Positions 23,571 to 31,650 of a DNA stretch of 64,000 nt are shown here, piece by piece. Under the pieces are notes generated by a model that ran no database searches, was not told the DNA's origin, and saw only the letters and a program-made list of their open reading frames with translations. Every line of letters starts with the position of its first letter. Positions within the stretch are counted from its first letter, which is position 1. Source of the DNA: Panacagrimonas perspica (GTDB lineage: Bacteria; Pseudomonadota; Gammaproteobacteria; Nevskiales; Nevskiaceae); the NCBI RefSeq assembly GCF_004364935.1, contig NZ_SOBT01000009.1, forward strand, positions 686,898-750,897, written 5' to 3'. The position numbers were made by a program, and so were the translations under genes.

Positions 23571-25622
23571 GTGCTCGAACACGCGCAAGCGCTGTTCGCC
23601 TGGATCGCCGCGCATCCGGGTGAATCGCTGGTGCTGCTGTTCCTGGTGTCGATGCTCGACGCGATCTTCATCGTCGGCGCCTTCGTGCCGGCCGCCGTCG
23701 TGCTGTTCGGCATGGGCGCCCTGGTCGCGCTCGGTTCGCTCGAACTCTGGCCCACCGCGCTGATCGCCGCCGCCGGCGCGCTGGCCGGCGATGCGCTGAG
23801 CTTTGCGCTTGGCCGACGCTACGGCGAGCAGCTGTTCCAGTCGCGCTGGCTGCTGCGCTATCCGGATTTCGTCAACGGCGGACGCCGCTTCTTCGCGCGG
23901 CACGGCGGCAAGGGCGTGATGCTCGCGCGCTTCCTCGGGCCGGTGCGTTCGATCACGCCGGCGCTGGCCGGCGCCTCGCATATGTCAGTGTGGTTCTTCC
24001 TGATCATCGATGCGATCGCGGCGCTGCTGTGGGCGCTGATTTTCCTGGTCCCCGGCGTCGTGTTCGGCGCCTCGCTGGGACTGGCGGCGGAAGTCGCGAC
24101 GCGCCTGGTCGGCTTGCTGGTGATCAACATCCTGCTGCTGGTCTTCGGCATCTGGGCCGCGCGCGCGGCCATCGGCATCTTCAACCTGCGGGCCGGATCC
24201 TGGGTGCGTGGCCTGCTCGAATGGAGCCGCCGCCATCGCCGGCTCGGTCGCTTCGGTCCAGGCCTGGCCGATCCGGCGCAGCCCGAGATGCCGGCGTTGA
24301 TCGCCGTGGGCGCGCTGCTGCTGCTGGCCGGCGCCGTCTGGCTCGTGAGTTTCGGCGGCGCGGGCTGGCGTGGCTTCCCGGGGCCGTTCGACGCCGTGGT
24401 GCACCAGACGCTGTCCGACCTTTCGACGCCCTGGGGTTCGGCCGCGGCGCGTTTCATCGCCCGTCTCGGCGAATGGCCGGTGTACGGCAGCACGGCGATG
24501 GCGGTGCTCGGCGTGCTGCTGTGGCGGCGTCGCCTGCGTGCCGCCGCGCACTGGGTGTCGGCACTGACGTTCGGCGTCGTCGTGACCCTGCTGATGCAGT
24601 TCGGCCCGCTGCTGCCGCCGCCCGCCGTGTTCTTCGCGCACGGCGGGCCCGCGCCACCGCGCGACCTTGCGCTGGTCACGATCATCTACGGCTGCGCCGC
24701 GACGCTGTACGCCACGTTGCGGCCGGTGCGCGTGCGCCTGTTCGCGTACAGCATGGCCATCGCCGTCGTGCTGCTGATCGCGCTGGCGCGGCTGGTGCTC
24801 GGACAGGAGTGGCTGGGCTTCAACGGCTTCGCGATCATCATGGGCCTGCTGTGGACGGCAGCACTGACGCTGGGTTACCGCCAGCACGGCCCCGAGCGGC
24901 TGTTCGCCGGCAGCTTCGCGCTGCCGGTGCTGTCGGCGTTCGCCGTCGCCGTGGGCATGAGCTGGGGCGTGGATCGCGCCACCACGCATGCCGCGGCCGC
25001 CAGTCCGCCGACGCTTCCGCACACGATGCCCGTCGGCGTCTGGTGGGAAGGCGGCTGGCGAGACCTCCCGGCCTCGCGCATCGACGTGCGTGGCCGCAGC
25101 GGCCGCCGCTTCGATCTGCAATGGGCGGCGGAGGAGTCGCGGGTGGAATCCGAGCTGCTCGCGGCCGGATGGCAGGCGCTGACGCCGCTGAGCGTGGCGG
25201 ACACCTTGCGCTGGCTGACCGAGACCACCTCCATCGCCTCCCTCCCGGTGCTGCCGCAGGTCCACGCCGGCAACCATGCGCGCCTGAGCCTGCGCCGCCC
25301 GGTGGACGACAATCATCAGCACCTGATTCGCCTGTGGGATTCGGGCACGCGCGTCACCGCCGAAGGCAAGCCGGTACCGGTCTGGCTGGGCGCCGTCACC
25401 GAGCAGCGCGCGCGCACCTATTACCGGCTGTTCCGCTACCCGGTCACCGAACCCGACCAGCCGATCCTGCCGCCGCTGCCGGCGAGCACGCCCTTCACGG
25501 CGATCCGCATCGTCGAACGCGACGGCGATCGTCTCTGGCTGATGGGCGCACCGCGGGTTCTTTACACTTCGCCGATCCCGGAAGCGGCGCCCGGCCCGCC
25601 GGTACCGCTGCACGCCCCCTGA
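23571..25622 (+). CDS. DedA / PAP2-like / LssY-C three-domain membrane protein with degenerate PAP2 site
   Basis: 683 residues from GTG 23571. Residues about 1-205 are a DedA (SNARE-associated) domain with the ARFLGPVRSITPALAG signature. Residues about 230-440 form a multi-helix PAP2-like region. Residues about 475-650 match the soluble LssY C-terminal domain (GVWWEGGWRDLPASR, HARLSLRRP, DSGTRVTA). In the PAP2-like part the expected KX6RP, PSGH and SRX5HX3D motifs are not conserved: the third motif reads ARLVLGQEWLGFN, without the histidine. It may therefore be a scaffold or lipid-transport protein rather than a phosphatase (inference). It follows hemL by 10 bp and abuts ftsY by 1 bp. Confidence 0.85.
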   Translation: MLEHAQALFAWIAAHPGESLVLLFLVSMLDAIFIVGAFVPAAVVLFGMGALVALGSLELWPTALIAAAGALAGDALSFALGRRYGEQLFQSRWLLRYPDFVNGGRRFFARHGGKGVMLARFLGPVRSITPALAGASHMSVWFFLIIDAIAALLWALIFLVPGVVFGASLGLAAEVATRLVGLLVINILLLVFGIWAARAAIGIFNLRAGSWVRGLLEWSRRHRRLGRFGPGLADPAQPEMPALIAVGALLLLAGAVWLVSFGGAGWRGFPGPFDAVVHQTLSDLSTPWGSAAARFIARLGEWPVYGSTAMAVLGVLLWRRRLRAAAHWVSALTFGVVVTLLMQFGPLLPPPAVFFAHGGPAPPRDLALVTIIYGCAATLYATLRPVRVRLFAYSMAIAVVLLIALARLVLGQEWLGFNGFAIIMGLLWTAALTLGYRQHGPERLFAGSFALPVLSAFAVAVGMSWGVDRATTHAAAASPPTLPHTMPVGVWWEGGWRDLPASRIDVRGRSGRRFDLQWAAEESRVESELLAAGWQALTPLSVADTLRWLTETTSIASLPVLPQVHAGNHARLSLRRPVDDNHQHLIRLWDSGTRVTAEGKPVPVWLGAVTEQRARTYYRLFRYPVTEPDQPILPPLPASTPFTAIRIVERDGDRLWLMGAPRVLYTSPIPEAAPGPPVPLHAP

Positions 25623-25623
25623 C

Positions 25624-26550
25624 ATGGCTGACTCCCCGAACCTGCTCTCCAAATTCCGCTCGCGGCTCAACAAGGGCGACTCCTTCCTGACCCGCGACAT
25701 CGGCAGCTTCTTCGCCGCCGAGAAACTGCGTGCCGATGCGCTGGAGGATTTCGAGACGCGCCTGCTGATGGCCGACACCGGCATCGACGTCACGCAGTGG
25801 CTGGTCGACCGCATCCAGACCGACATCAACCTGGGTCGCATCAAGAACGAAAAGCAGCTGCGCGAAACGCTGAAGAAAGCGCTCGTCGAACTGCTCGCGC
25901 CGGTCACCGAGCCGCTGACGATTCCCGCGTTCATCAAGCCCTACATCCTGTTCGTCGCCGGCGTGAACGGCGTGGGCAAGACCACGACCATCGGCAAGAT
26001 GGCGATGCGCTTCAAGCGCGAGGGCAAGAGCGTGCTGCTCGCTGCCGGCGACACGTTTCGCGCCGCCGCCGTCCAGCAGCTCACGACCTGGGCGGACCGT
26101 GCGGGCGTCCCGATCCTGTCGCAGGGCGAGGGCGCGGATTCGGCCAGCGTGATCTACGACGCCGTGCAGTCCGCCAAGGCGCGCAACATCGACATCGTCA
26201 TCGCCGACACCGCGGGACGCCTGCATACGCAAAGCCATCTGATGGACGAGCTGCGCAAGATCAAGCGCGTCGTGCAGAAGCACGATCCCTACGCGCCGCA
26301 CGAGGTCATGCTGGTCGTCGACGCGACGACGGGGCAGAACGCGCTGAACCAGGCCGTGCAGTTCCACGAGGCGATCGGCCTGACCGGCATCACGATCACC
26401 AAGCTCGACGGCACCGCCAAGGGCGGCATCCTGATGGCCATCGCCAAGCGCCTGTCGCTGCCGGTGCGCTTCGTCGGGCTCGGCGAGGCGATCGACGATC
26501 TCGAGCCGTTCGACGCCACGACGTACGCCGAAGCGCTGATCGGAAGCTGA
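25624..26550 (+). CDS. ftsY: Signal recognition particle receptor
   Basis: 308 residues. It has the N and G domains of SRP GTPases but only a short N-terminus in place of the long acidic A domain of E. coli FtsY. GTPase motifs: GVNGVGKTTT (G1), DTFRAAAVQQL (G2), DTAGRLHT (G3), TKLDGTAKGG (G4), VRFVGLGE (G5). It docks SRP-ribosome complexes at the inner membrane for co-translational insertion. It starts 1 bp after the DedA-fusion stop and leads directly into ftsE and ftsX, the standard division/secretion operon order. Confidence 0.96.
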   Translation: MADSPNLLSKFRSRLNKGDSFLTRDIGSFFAAEKLRADALEDFETRLLMADTGIDVTQWLVDRIQTDINLGRIKNEKQLRETLKKALVELLAPVTEPLTIPAFIKPYILFVAGVNGVGKTTTIGKMAMRFKREGKSVLLAAGDTFRAAAVQQLTTWADRAGVPILSQGEGADSASVIYDAVQSAKARNIDIVIADTAGRLHTQSHLMDELRKIKRVVQKHDPYAPHEVMLVVDATTGQNALNQAVQFHEAIGLTGITITKLDGTAKGGILMAIAKRLSLPVRFVGLGEAIDDLEPFDATTYAEALIGS

Positions 26551-26551
26551 C

Positions 26552-27271
26552 GTGATCAAGCCCGCCGCGACCAGCGAACACATCCTCGAGTTCCGGGATG
26601 TCGGCTGCCGCTACAAGGGCGGCGTCGACGTGCTCAACGGCCTGGACTTCAAGCTCGCGCGCGGCGAGATGCTGTTCCTCACCGGCCCCAGCGGCGCGGG
26701 CAAGTCCACCGTGCTGCGCCTGGCCGCGATGCAGCTTCGCGCCACGCGCGGACAGGTGCTGATGAACGGCAAGGACCTCGCGGGCGTGCGGCCGGGAAAG
26801 GTCCCCGCGCACCGGCGCGAGCTGGGCATGATCTTCCAGGACTTCCAGCTGCTCCACGACCGCAGCGTGTTCGACAACATCGCGTTGCCGCTGGTGATCC
26901 GCGGGCTGTCGCATACCGATCTGGCGCGCCGCGTGCGCGCAGCGCTCGATGCCGTCGGCCTGCTGGGTCGCGAGAAGTCGCTGCCGCGCACGCTGTCCGG
27001 CGGCGAGCAGCAACGCGCGGGCATCGCGCGCGCGATCGTCGCGCGGCCGCAACTGATCCTCGCCGACGAACCCACCGGCAACCTCGATCCGCGGATGGCG
27101 CTGGACGTCATGCGGCTGTTCGAGCGCTTCAACGAGGCCGGCGTGAGCTTCCTGATCGCCACGCATGCGATCGACCTGATCGAGCAGCTCGGTCATCGCG
27201 CCATCCATCTCGAAGCGGGACGCGAGAGCCAGGCGCGACCCGAGGCCGCGTCGCGGCTGACGGCGCCATGA
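26552..27271 (+). CDS. ftsE: Cell division ATP-binding protein
   Basis: 239 residues from GTG 26552, one base after the ftsY stop. ABC ATPase motifs: Walker [12 protein letters not shown]-loop MIFQDFQLL, signature [15 protein letters not shown], Walker [13 protein letters not shown] and H-loop ATHAID. With FtsX it regulates peptidoglycan hydrolases at the division septum. It is a little longer than many FtsE proteins, with about 15 extra C-terminal residues. Confidence 0.95.
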   Translation: MIKPAATSEHILEFRDVGCRYKGGVDVLNGLDFKLARGEMLFLTGPSGAGKSTVLRLAAMQLRATRGQVLMNGKDLAGVRPGKVPAHRRELGMIFQDFQLLHDRSVFDNIALPLVIRGLSHTDLARRVRAALDAVGLLGREKSLPRTLSGGEQQRAGIARAIVARPQLILADEPTGNLDPRMALDVMRLFERFNEAGVSFLIATHAIDLIEQLGHRAIHLEAGRESQARPEAASRLTAP

Positions 27272-27311
27272 GCGCGCATCCCCCCATGCGCCGCCCGCGC
27301 GGAGCACGCGC

Positions 27312-28247
27312 ATGACACTCCGGCGCCCCAACTTCCTGCAGCGCTGGCTCGGCGAGCACCTGCGCGTCTGCGTCGCCGCCTTCGGCCGGCAGTGGCGCGA
27401 TCCGGTCGGCACCTTGCTGACCTCGCTGGTCATCGGCATCACGCTGGCGCTGCCCACCGGCCTGCACCTGCTGGTCGAAAACCTGCGCACCGCGGCCGGT
27501 GGCCTCAACGAGACGCGCAACATCACGGTGTTCCTGAAGGACGGCATCAGCGAGTCCGACGGCCGTGCGCTGAGCACGTCGCTGGGCAAGCGCGCCGAGA
27601 TCGCGACGGTGGCCTACACCTCGCGCGATCAGGCCCTGAAGGATTTCCGCGCGCGCACCGACCTGGGCGCGGTGCTCGACGCGCTCGAGACCAATCCCCT
27701 GCCGGCGTCGATCTCGATCACGCCGCGGACCGAGGAAGACGCTGCCAGCCTGGCGCTGCTGGCCAAGGACCTGCGCGGGCGCGACAGCGTCGAGCGCGTG
27801 CTGCTAGACGACACCTGGAGCCAGCGGCTCTCCGGCGCGCTCGCGGTGGCCTCGCGCCTGGCCCTGCTGCTCGCAGTGGCGCTCGGGATCGCCGCCGTAC
27901 TGGCGATGGGCAACACGATCCGCCTGGACATCGAATCGCGGCGCGAGGAGATCGTCGTCATGAAGCTGATCGGCGCGCCGCCGGGGTTCATCCGCCGGCC
28001 GTTCCTGTACGCCGGCCTGTGGTACGGCCTGTCAGGCGGCGTCTTCGCGATCCTGGCGGTCTACATCGCGCGCTATGCGCTGACCGCGCCGGTGAATCAT
28101 CTGGTCGCCCTCTACGAAGGTGCCTTCAGCCTGCGCGGTCCCGATCCGCAGACACTGGCGGTGGTGCTGGGTGCGGGCGCGGTGCTCGGTCTTGCCGGTG
28201 CGTGGCTGGCGGTGTCGCGCCACCTCGGACGCGTCGAGCAGCGCTAG
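27312..28247 (+). CDS. ftsX: Cell division membrane protein
   Basis: 311 residues. Topology is as in FtsX: an N-terminal helix (about 38-57, LTSLVIGITLALPTGLHLL), a periplasmic domain (about 60-180) and three C-terminal helices (about 185-215, 240-260, 280-300) flanking the conserved GMGNTIRLDIESRREEI-like segment (AMGNTIRLDIESRREE). It partners FtsE in the membrane. A 40-bp gap separates the two genes. A pair of REP-like halves follows instead of rpoH, which often lies downstream of ftsX in related bacteria. Confidence 0.93.
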   Translation: MTLRRPNFLQRWLGEHLRVCVAAFGRQWRDPVGTLLTSLVIGITLALPTGLHLLVENLRTAAGGLNETRNITVFLKDGISESDGRALSTSLGKRAEIATVAYTSRDQALKDFRARTDLGAVLDALETNPLPASISITPRTEEDAASLALLAKDLRGRDSVERVLLDDTWSQRLSGALAVASRLALLLAVALGIAAVLAMGNTIRLDIESRREEIVVMKLIGAPPGFIRRPFLYAGLWYGLSGGVFAILAVYIARYALTAPVNHLVALYEGAFSLRGPDPQTLAVVLGAGAVLGLAGAWLAVSRHLGRVEQR

Positions 28248-28254
28248 GGACGAT

Positions 28255-28306
28255 CCCGGGTTGCACCCGGGCTACGGGCTGCCGTGTAGCGCGGGTGCGA
28301 CCCGGG
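28255..28306. repeat. Two diverged REP-like halves in outward order
   Basis: A right-type half (28255-28276, TTGCA loop) precedes a left-type half (28283-28306) with one mismatch (GTAGCGCGGG). This is the reverse of the normal left-right order. The pair lies between the convergent ftsX and CAP-domain genes. Confidence 0.75.
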
Positions 28307-28349
28307 ATGCGCTGCTCGTACCACGAGGCCATCCCAGACCCCGCACCGA

Positions 28350-29063
28350 TCAATACGGCGGCACGCCCTTGTAGTTGCCGGGCGGCGAGTAATTGCACAC
28401 CCAGACCTCGGCCGTCTCGCAGCGCGCCCGACCGCAGCCCACGTGCGTCGAATACGTGGAGATCACCTGCGTGAAATGGCCGCAGACCGATCCGCGCGGC
28501 GCCTTGCAGGTCTGCGTCTTGTTGTCGTACCAGCGGCCCTCGCTGGCCCAGCGGTCGACGACGATTTCCGGCGTCTTGCGATACCCCTCGTAGGCTCCGC
28601 CGCGCCAGTAACTGAACACGTTCTCGCCCCAGGTCAGGCGGCGTTTGTCGCCCGTGCTGTGGCTGATCTGGCAGCCCCGGCGCACCAGCTCATCGGCCCA
28701 GGCCTGCGCGACGTCCGCCGCGGAGTTGGACCAGGACAGCGCGGGCGTGCCGACCTGCTTGCGCCAGTGGTTGTGCGCCTCGAGCAGGCCGGCGAAGTCG
28801 GGCGGCTCCACGTTGGGACGCGGTGCGGGCGACGTTGCCTCCTTCTCCGGCGGCGGCGCCTGCGCGACCTCGGTCGACGAGGCCGGCGTCTTGGTGATCT
28901 CCACCTCGTCGGCGGCCGCCGTCGCAGCCGCCAGCGATTCCGCCTCGCCTTCCGGCGTGTCCGAGGGCGGCTCGTTCTTCGAGGCGCAGGCGGCGAGCAG
29001 CAGTGCACCTGCGATCAACGCGGGAAGGCGGATCAAACGCAGGCGCTGTTCGAGGGCACTCAT
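28350..29063 (-). CDS. CAP/SCP-domain lipoprotein
   Basis: 237 residues. The lipobox LAAC places the lipidated cysteine at C26. A low-complexity Glu/Ala/Pro linker (about 30-90) leads to a CAP (cysteine-rich secretory/PR-1/allergen V5) domain with HNHWRKQVGTPALSWSN, HSTGDKRRLTWGENVFSY, the CGHFTQVISTYSTHVGCGRA signature and CNYSPPGNYKG. Six cysteines after the lipobox suggest disulfides. Likely periplasmic or surface-exposed; bacterial CAP proteins have no settled biochemical role. It is read towards ftsX, with a terminator and cytochrome genes upstream. Confidence 0.85.
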   Translation of the reverse strand: MSALEQRLRLIRLPALIAGALLLAACASKNEPPSDTPEGEAESLAAATAAADEVEITKTPASSTEVAQAPPPEKEATSPAPRPNVEPPDFAGLLEAHNHWRKQVGTPALSWSNSAADVAQAWADELVRRGCQISHSTGDKRRLTWGENVFSYWRGGAYEGYRKTPEIVVDRWASEGRWYDNKTQTCKAPRGSVCGHFTQVISTYSTHVGCGRARCETAEVWVCNYSPPGNYKGVPPY

Positions 29064-29108
29064 GCCCCGATGATGCCCAAGGCCCGGATTCCGGCCAAGG
29101 AAACCCGC

Positions 29109-29137
29109 AAAAACAAAGGGCCGGCGAGAGCCGGCCC
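29109..29137 (-). terminator. Rho-independent terminator of the cytochrome c pair
   Basis: The stem GGGCCGGC (29118-29125) pairs with GCCGGCCC (29130-29137) around a GAGA loop. Read on the minus strand it is followed by TTTGTTTTT, about 27 bp after the cytochrome stop. Confidence 0.85.
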
Positions 29138-29163
29138 CGATGAACGACACCTGACGCAACGCC

Positions 29164-29508
29164 TTACCGGGCCTTGTGGCTCGGAATCTTGGGCGTGAAC
29201 AGCGTCGTTTCCTGCGATTCGAAATACAGCGCGAGCGCCTTGATGTCCGCGTCGGACAGGCCGGCCGCCTGGGCGGCCATGACCGGGTTCTTGCGCTTGC
29301 CGTCCTTGTACTCGTGCAGCGCGTGCTGCAGGTAGTTCGAGTACTGGCCGGCCAGCGAGGGGTACTCCGGCAGGATCGGCTTGCCGCCGCCGGGTCCGTG
29401 GCAGGCGGCGCAGACGGCGGCCTTCTCGGGAGCGGCGGTTTCTGCGGCCGAAGCCGGCAGGGCGAGTCCAGCGAGGACGGCCGCAATCAGGATGCGCTTG
29501 AAGTTCAT
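29164..29508 (-). CDS. Periplasmic class I cytochrome c, downstream copy
   Basis: 114 residues. Signal peptide FKRILIAAVLAGLALPASA, then a single heme-binding CAACH and the distal methionine in NPVMAAQAAGLSDADI, as in cytochromes c4/c553. The ATG at 29508 gives a normal signal peptide; another at 29520 overlaps the upstream gene as ATGA and is equally possible. It carries electrons in the periplasm. The upstream gene encodes a second, similar cytochrome, so the pair could function like the two halves of a diheme c4. Confidence 0.88.
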   Translation of the reverse strand: MNFKRILIAAVLAGLALPASAAETAAPEKAAVCAACHGPGGGKPILPEYPSLAGQYSNYLQHALHEYKDGKRKNPVMAAQAAGLSDADIKALALYFESQETTLFTPKIPSHKAR

Positions 29509-29516
29509 GGCGGCGA

Positions 29517-29840
29517 TCATCGGTGGTGCGGAGCGGTGGCCAGGTACGCCGCGACATCGGCGATGTCCTGGTCGCTCATGCCCGCGGCCTGCGCGTGCAT
29601 CGTGGCGTGCGGACGCTCGCCGCTGCGATAGGCCTTGAGCGCGGCTTCGAGGTACTTCGGCGACTGGCCGCCGACCTTGGGCACGCGATACGTCGGATAC
29701 ACGTTGTTGTAGCCGGGAATGCCGTGGCACCCCATGCACGTATTGGCTTTTTCCATGCCGGCCTCGACGTTGCCTTCCGCCCATGCGGGCAGGCTGAGGA
29801 CGGCGGCGAGGGCGATGAACCCCCAACGCGCAAATTTCAT
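29517..29840 (-). CDS. Periplasmic class I cytochrome c, upstream copy
   Basis: 107 residues with signal peptide (ARWGFIALAAVLSLPAWA), heme motif CMGCH and distal methionine in HATMHAQAAGMSDQDI. The two cytochromes share the same plan (xxxYxxLxxALxxYxxGxR) and look like a gene duplication. It is first in the pair and is divergent from ppx with a 169-bp gap that should contain both promoters. Confidence 0.88.
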   Translation of the reverse strand: MKFARWGFIALAAVLSLPAWAEGNVEAGMEKANTCMGCHGIPGYNNVYPTYRVPKVGGQSPKYLEAALKAYRSGERPHATMHAQAAGMSDQDIADVAAYLATAPHHR

Positions 29841-30009
29841 GAGTGGCTGGCTCCCAGCTGGCTGACTTGCATCGCGCGGTTCTAGGGCCCGCGGCGGGTT
29901 GCTATGTTCGGGGAATGCGTCGCGCCGGTCAACGCGCAGGCGTCATGCATGCTTGGCTATAGTCGCGCGGACTCTGGTCGCACAGCGGCCCCGTTTGGCC
30001 ACCTGACCC

Positions 30010-31524
30010 ATGCCGAGTCCCGTTTCCGCTGGCAAAGATCCCTCGCTGCAGGTCGCTGCTGTGGACCTCGGCTCGAACAGTTTCCACATGCTGGTGGCGC
30101 GCGCGCATGGCTCGGAGCTGCAGGTCATCGATCGCCTGCGCGAACCGGTGCGCCTGGCCGCCGGTCTCAATCCGGACCGCCGGCTGCGTCCTGATGCGCA
30201 AGCCCGCGCGCTCGACTGCCTGAAGCGCTTCGGCCAGCGCCTGCGCAATCTGCCCGGCCAGCGCGTGCGCGCGGTCGGCACCAACACGATGCGCAAGCTC
30301 AAGCGCGACGCCGACTTCCACGCTGCGGCCGAAGTGGCTCTGGGCCATCGAATCGAGATCATCTCGGGCGTCGAGGAAGCGCGCCTGGTCTACGGCGGCG
30401 TCACCCACGGCATGGGCCTGGCGAAGCCGCGCCGGCTGGTCGTGGACATCGGCGGCGGCAGCACCGAGGTGATCGTCGGCCGCGGCGCGGAGCCGCGCCT
30501 GATGGAGTCGGTGGGCCTGGGCTGCGTGGTCCACCAGGCAAGATTCTTCGAGGACGGAGTGATCACCCGCGCGCGTTTCCGCAAGGCGCGGCTCGCCGCC
30601 CAGGTCGGGCTCGAGTTCCTCGAGCATCGCTACCGCAAGGCCGGCTGGGACCTGGCGATCGGCGCCAGCGGCACGGTGCGCGGGGTCTGGCGCGTGATGC
30701 GCGAACAAGGCTGGGCCGATCAGGAACTGACCCGCGACGGTCTGGAGAAGGTCGTGTCGCTGGTCATCGAGCGCGGTCATGTCGACAACATCGACTTCCC
30801 GGCGCTGCGCGAGGATCGCCGTCCGGTGTTCGCCGGTGGGCTGGCGGTGCTGGCCGGCGTGTTCGACTCCCTGCAGCTCAAGACCCTGGCCACCTCCGAG
30901 CGCGCGCTGCGCGAAGGGCTGGTCTACGACCTGCTCGGCCGCCTCTCCGACCAGGACATGCGCGACCGGGCGGTGCAGGCCATGGCCAAGCGCTACGACG
31001 TGGACCTGGCTCACGCCGAGGCGGTGCGGACCACGGCGCTGAAGCTGCTCAAGCAGGTGCAGGGGCCCTGGAACCTCGATCCGAAGCCCTCCGCCGCGCT
31101 GCTCGGCTGGGCCTCCAGCCTGCACGAGATCGGCCTGGTCATCGCCCACTCGCAGTACCACAAGCACGGCGAGTACATCCTGCGGAACGCCGACCTGCAG
31201 GGCTTTTCCCAGACCGACCAGCGCATGCTCGCCTGCCTGGTCCGCCTGCATCGCAGCAAATTCTCGATCAGCGCCCTGGACGAGTTGCCCAGCACGTTCG
31301 TGGAATCGATCCAGCGCCTGGCGATCCTGTTCCGGCTGGCCTTCCTGCTCCACCGGTCGAGGACCCCGGACCTGATGCCGCCGGTTCGCCTGAAGGTCGA
31401 CCGGCGCAACCTCGAGCTCGGCTTCACCGGCAAATGGCTCGCTTCGCATCCCCTGACCCAGGCCGATCTGACCGAGGAAGCTGCCCACCTGGAGACGATC
31501 CAGATGCGGCTGCGTATTGCCTGA
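30010..31524 (+). CDS. ppx: Exopolyphosphatase / GppA family
   Basis: 504 residues, a length typical of full Ppx. The ASKHA fold is evident: phosphate-1 loop AVDLGSNSFHMLVA, the glutamate region SGVEEARLVYGG, phosphate-2 loop VDIGGGSTEVIVG and GASGTVRG. The C-terminal helical HD-like domain has LHEIGLVIAHSQYHKHGEY. It removes terminal phosphate from polyphosphate and possibly from pppGpp. The ppk gene is not in the window. The DUF1631 gene follows in the same direction after 126 bp. Confidence 0.92.
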   Translation: MPSPVSAGKDPSLQVAAVDLGSNSFHMLVARAHGSELQVIDRLREPVRLAAGLNPDRRLRPDAQARALDCLKRFGQRLRNLPGQRVRAVGTNTMRKLKRDADFHAAAEVALGHRIEIISGVEEARLVYGGVTHGMGLAKPRRLVVDIGGGSTEVIVGRGAEPRLMESVGLGCVVHQARFFEDGVITRARFRKARLAAQVGLEFLEHRYRKAGWDLAIGASGTVRGVWRVMREQGWADQELTRDGLEKVVSLVIERGHVDNIDFPALREDRRPVFAGGLAVLAGVFDSLQLKTLATSERALREGLVYDLLGRLSDQDMRDRAVQAMAKRYDVDLAHAEAVRTTALKLLKQVQGPWNLDPKPSAALLGWASSLHEIGLVIAHSQYHKHGEYILRNADLQGFSQTDQRMLACLVRLHRSKFSISALDELPSTFVESIQRLAILFRLAFLLHRSRTPDLMPPVRLKVDRRNLELGFTGKWLASHPLTQADLTEEAAHLETIQMRLRIA

Positions 31525-31650
31525 GCAGGATCAGGCTTTATGCGACAAGCCGGGCCCAAACGCGGCAAACTCCGCACGCTGGGGAAGCCCGTTACGGATC
31601 GCGCATGATCGCGACGGGCGTCCGGCAAGGGAGTCACGACGTACCAAGGG

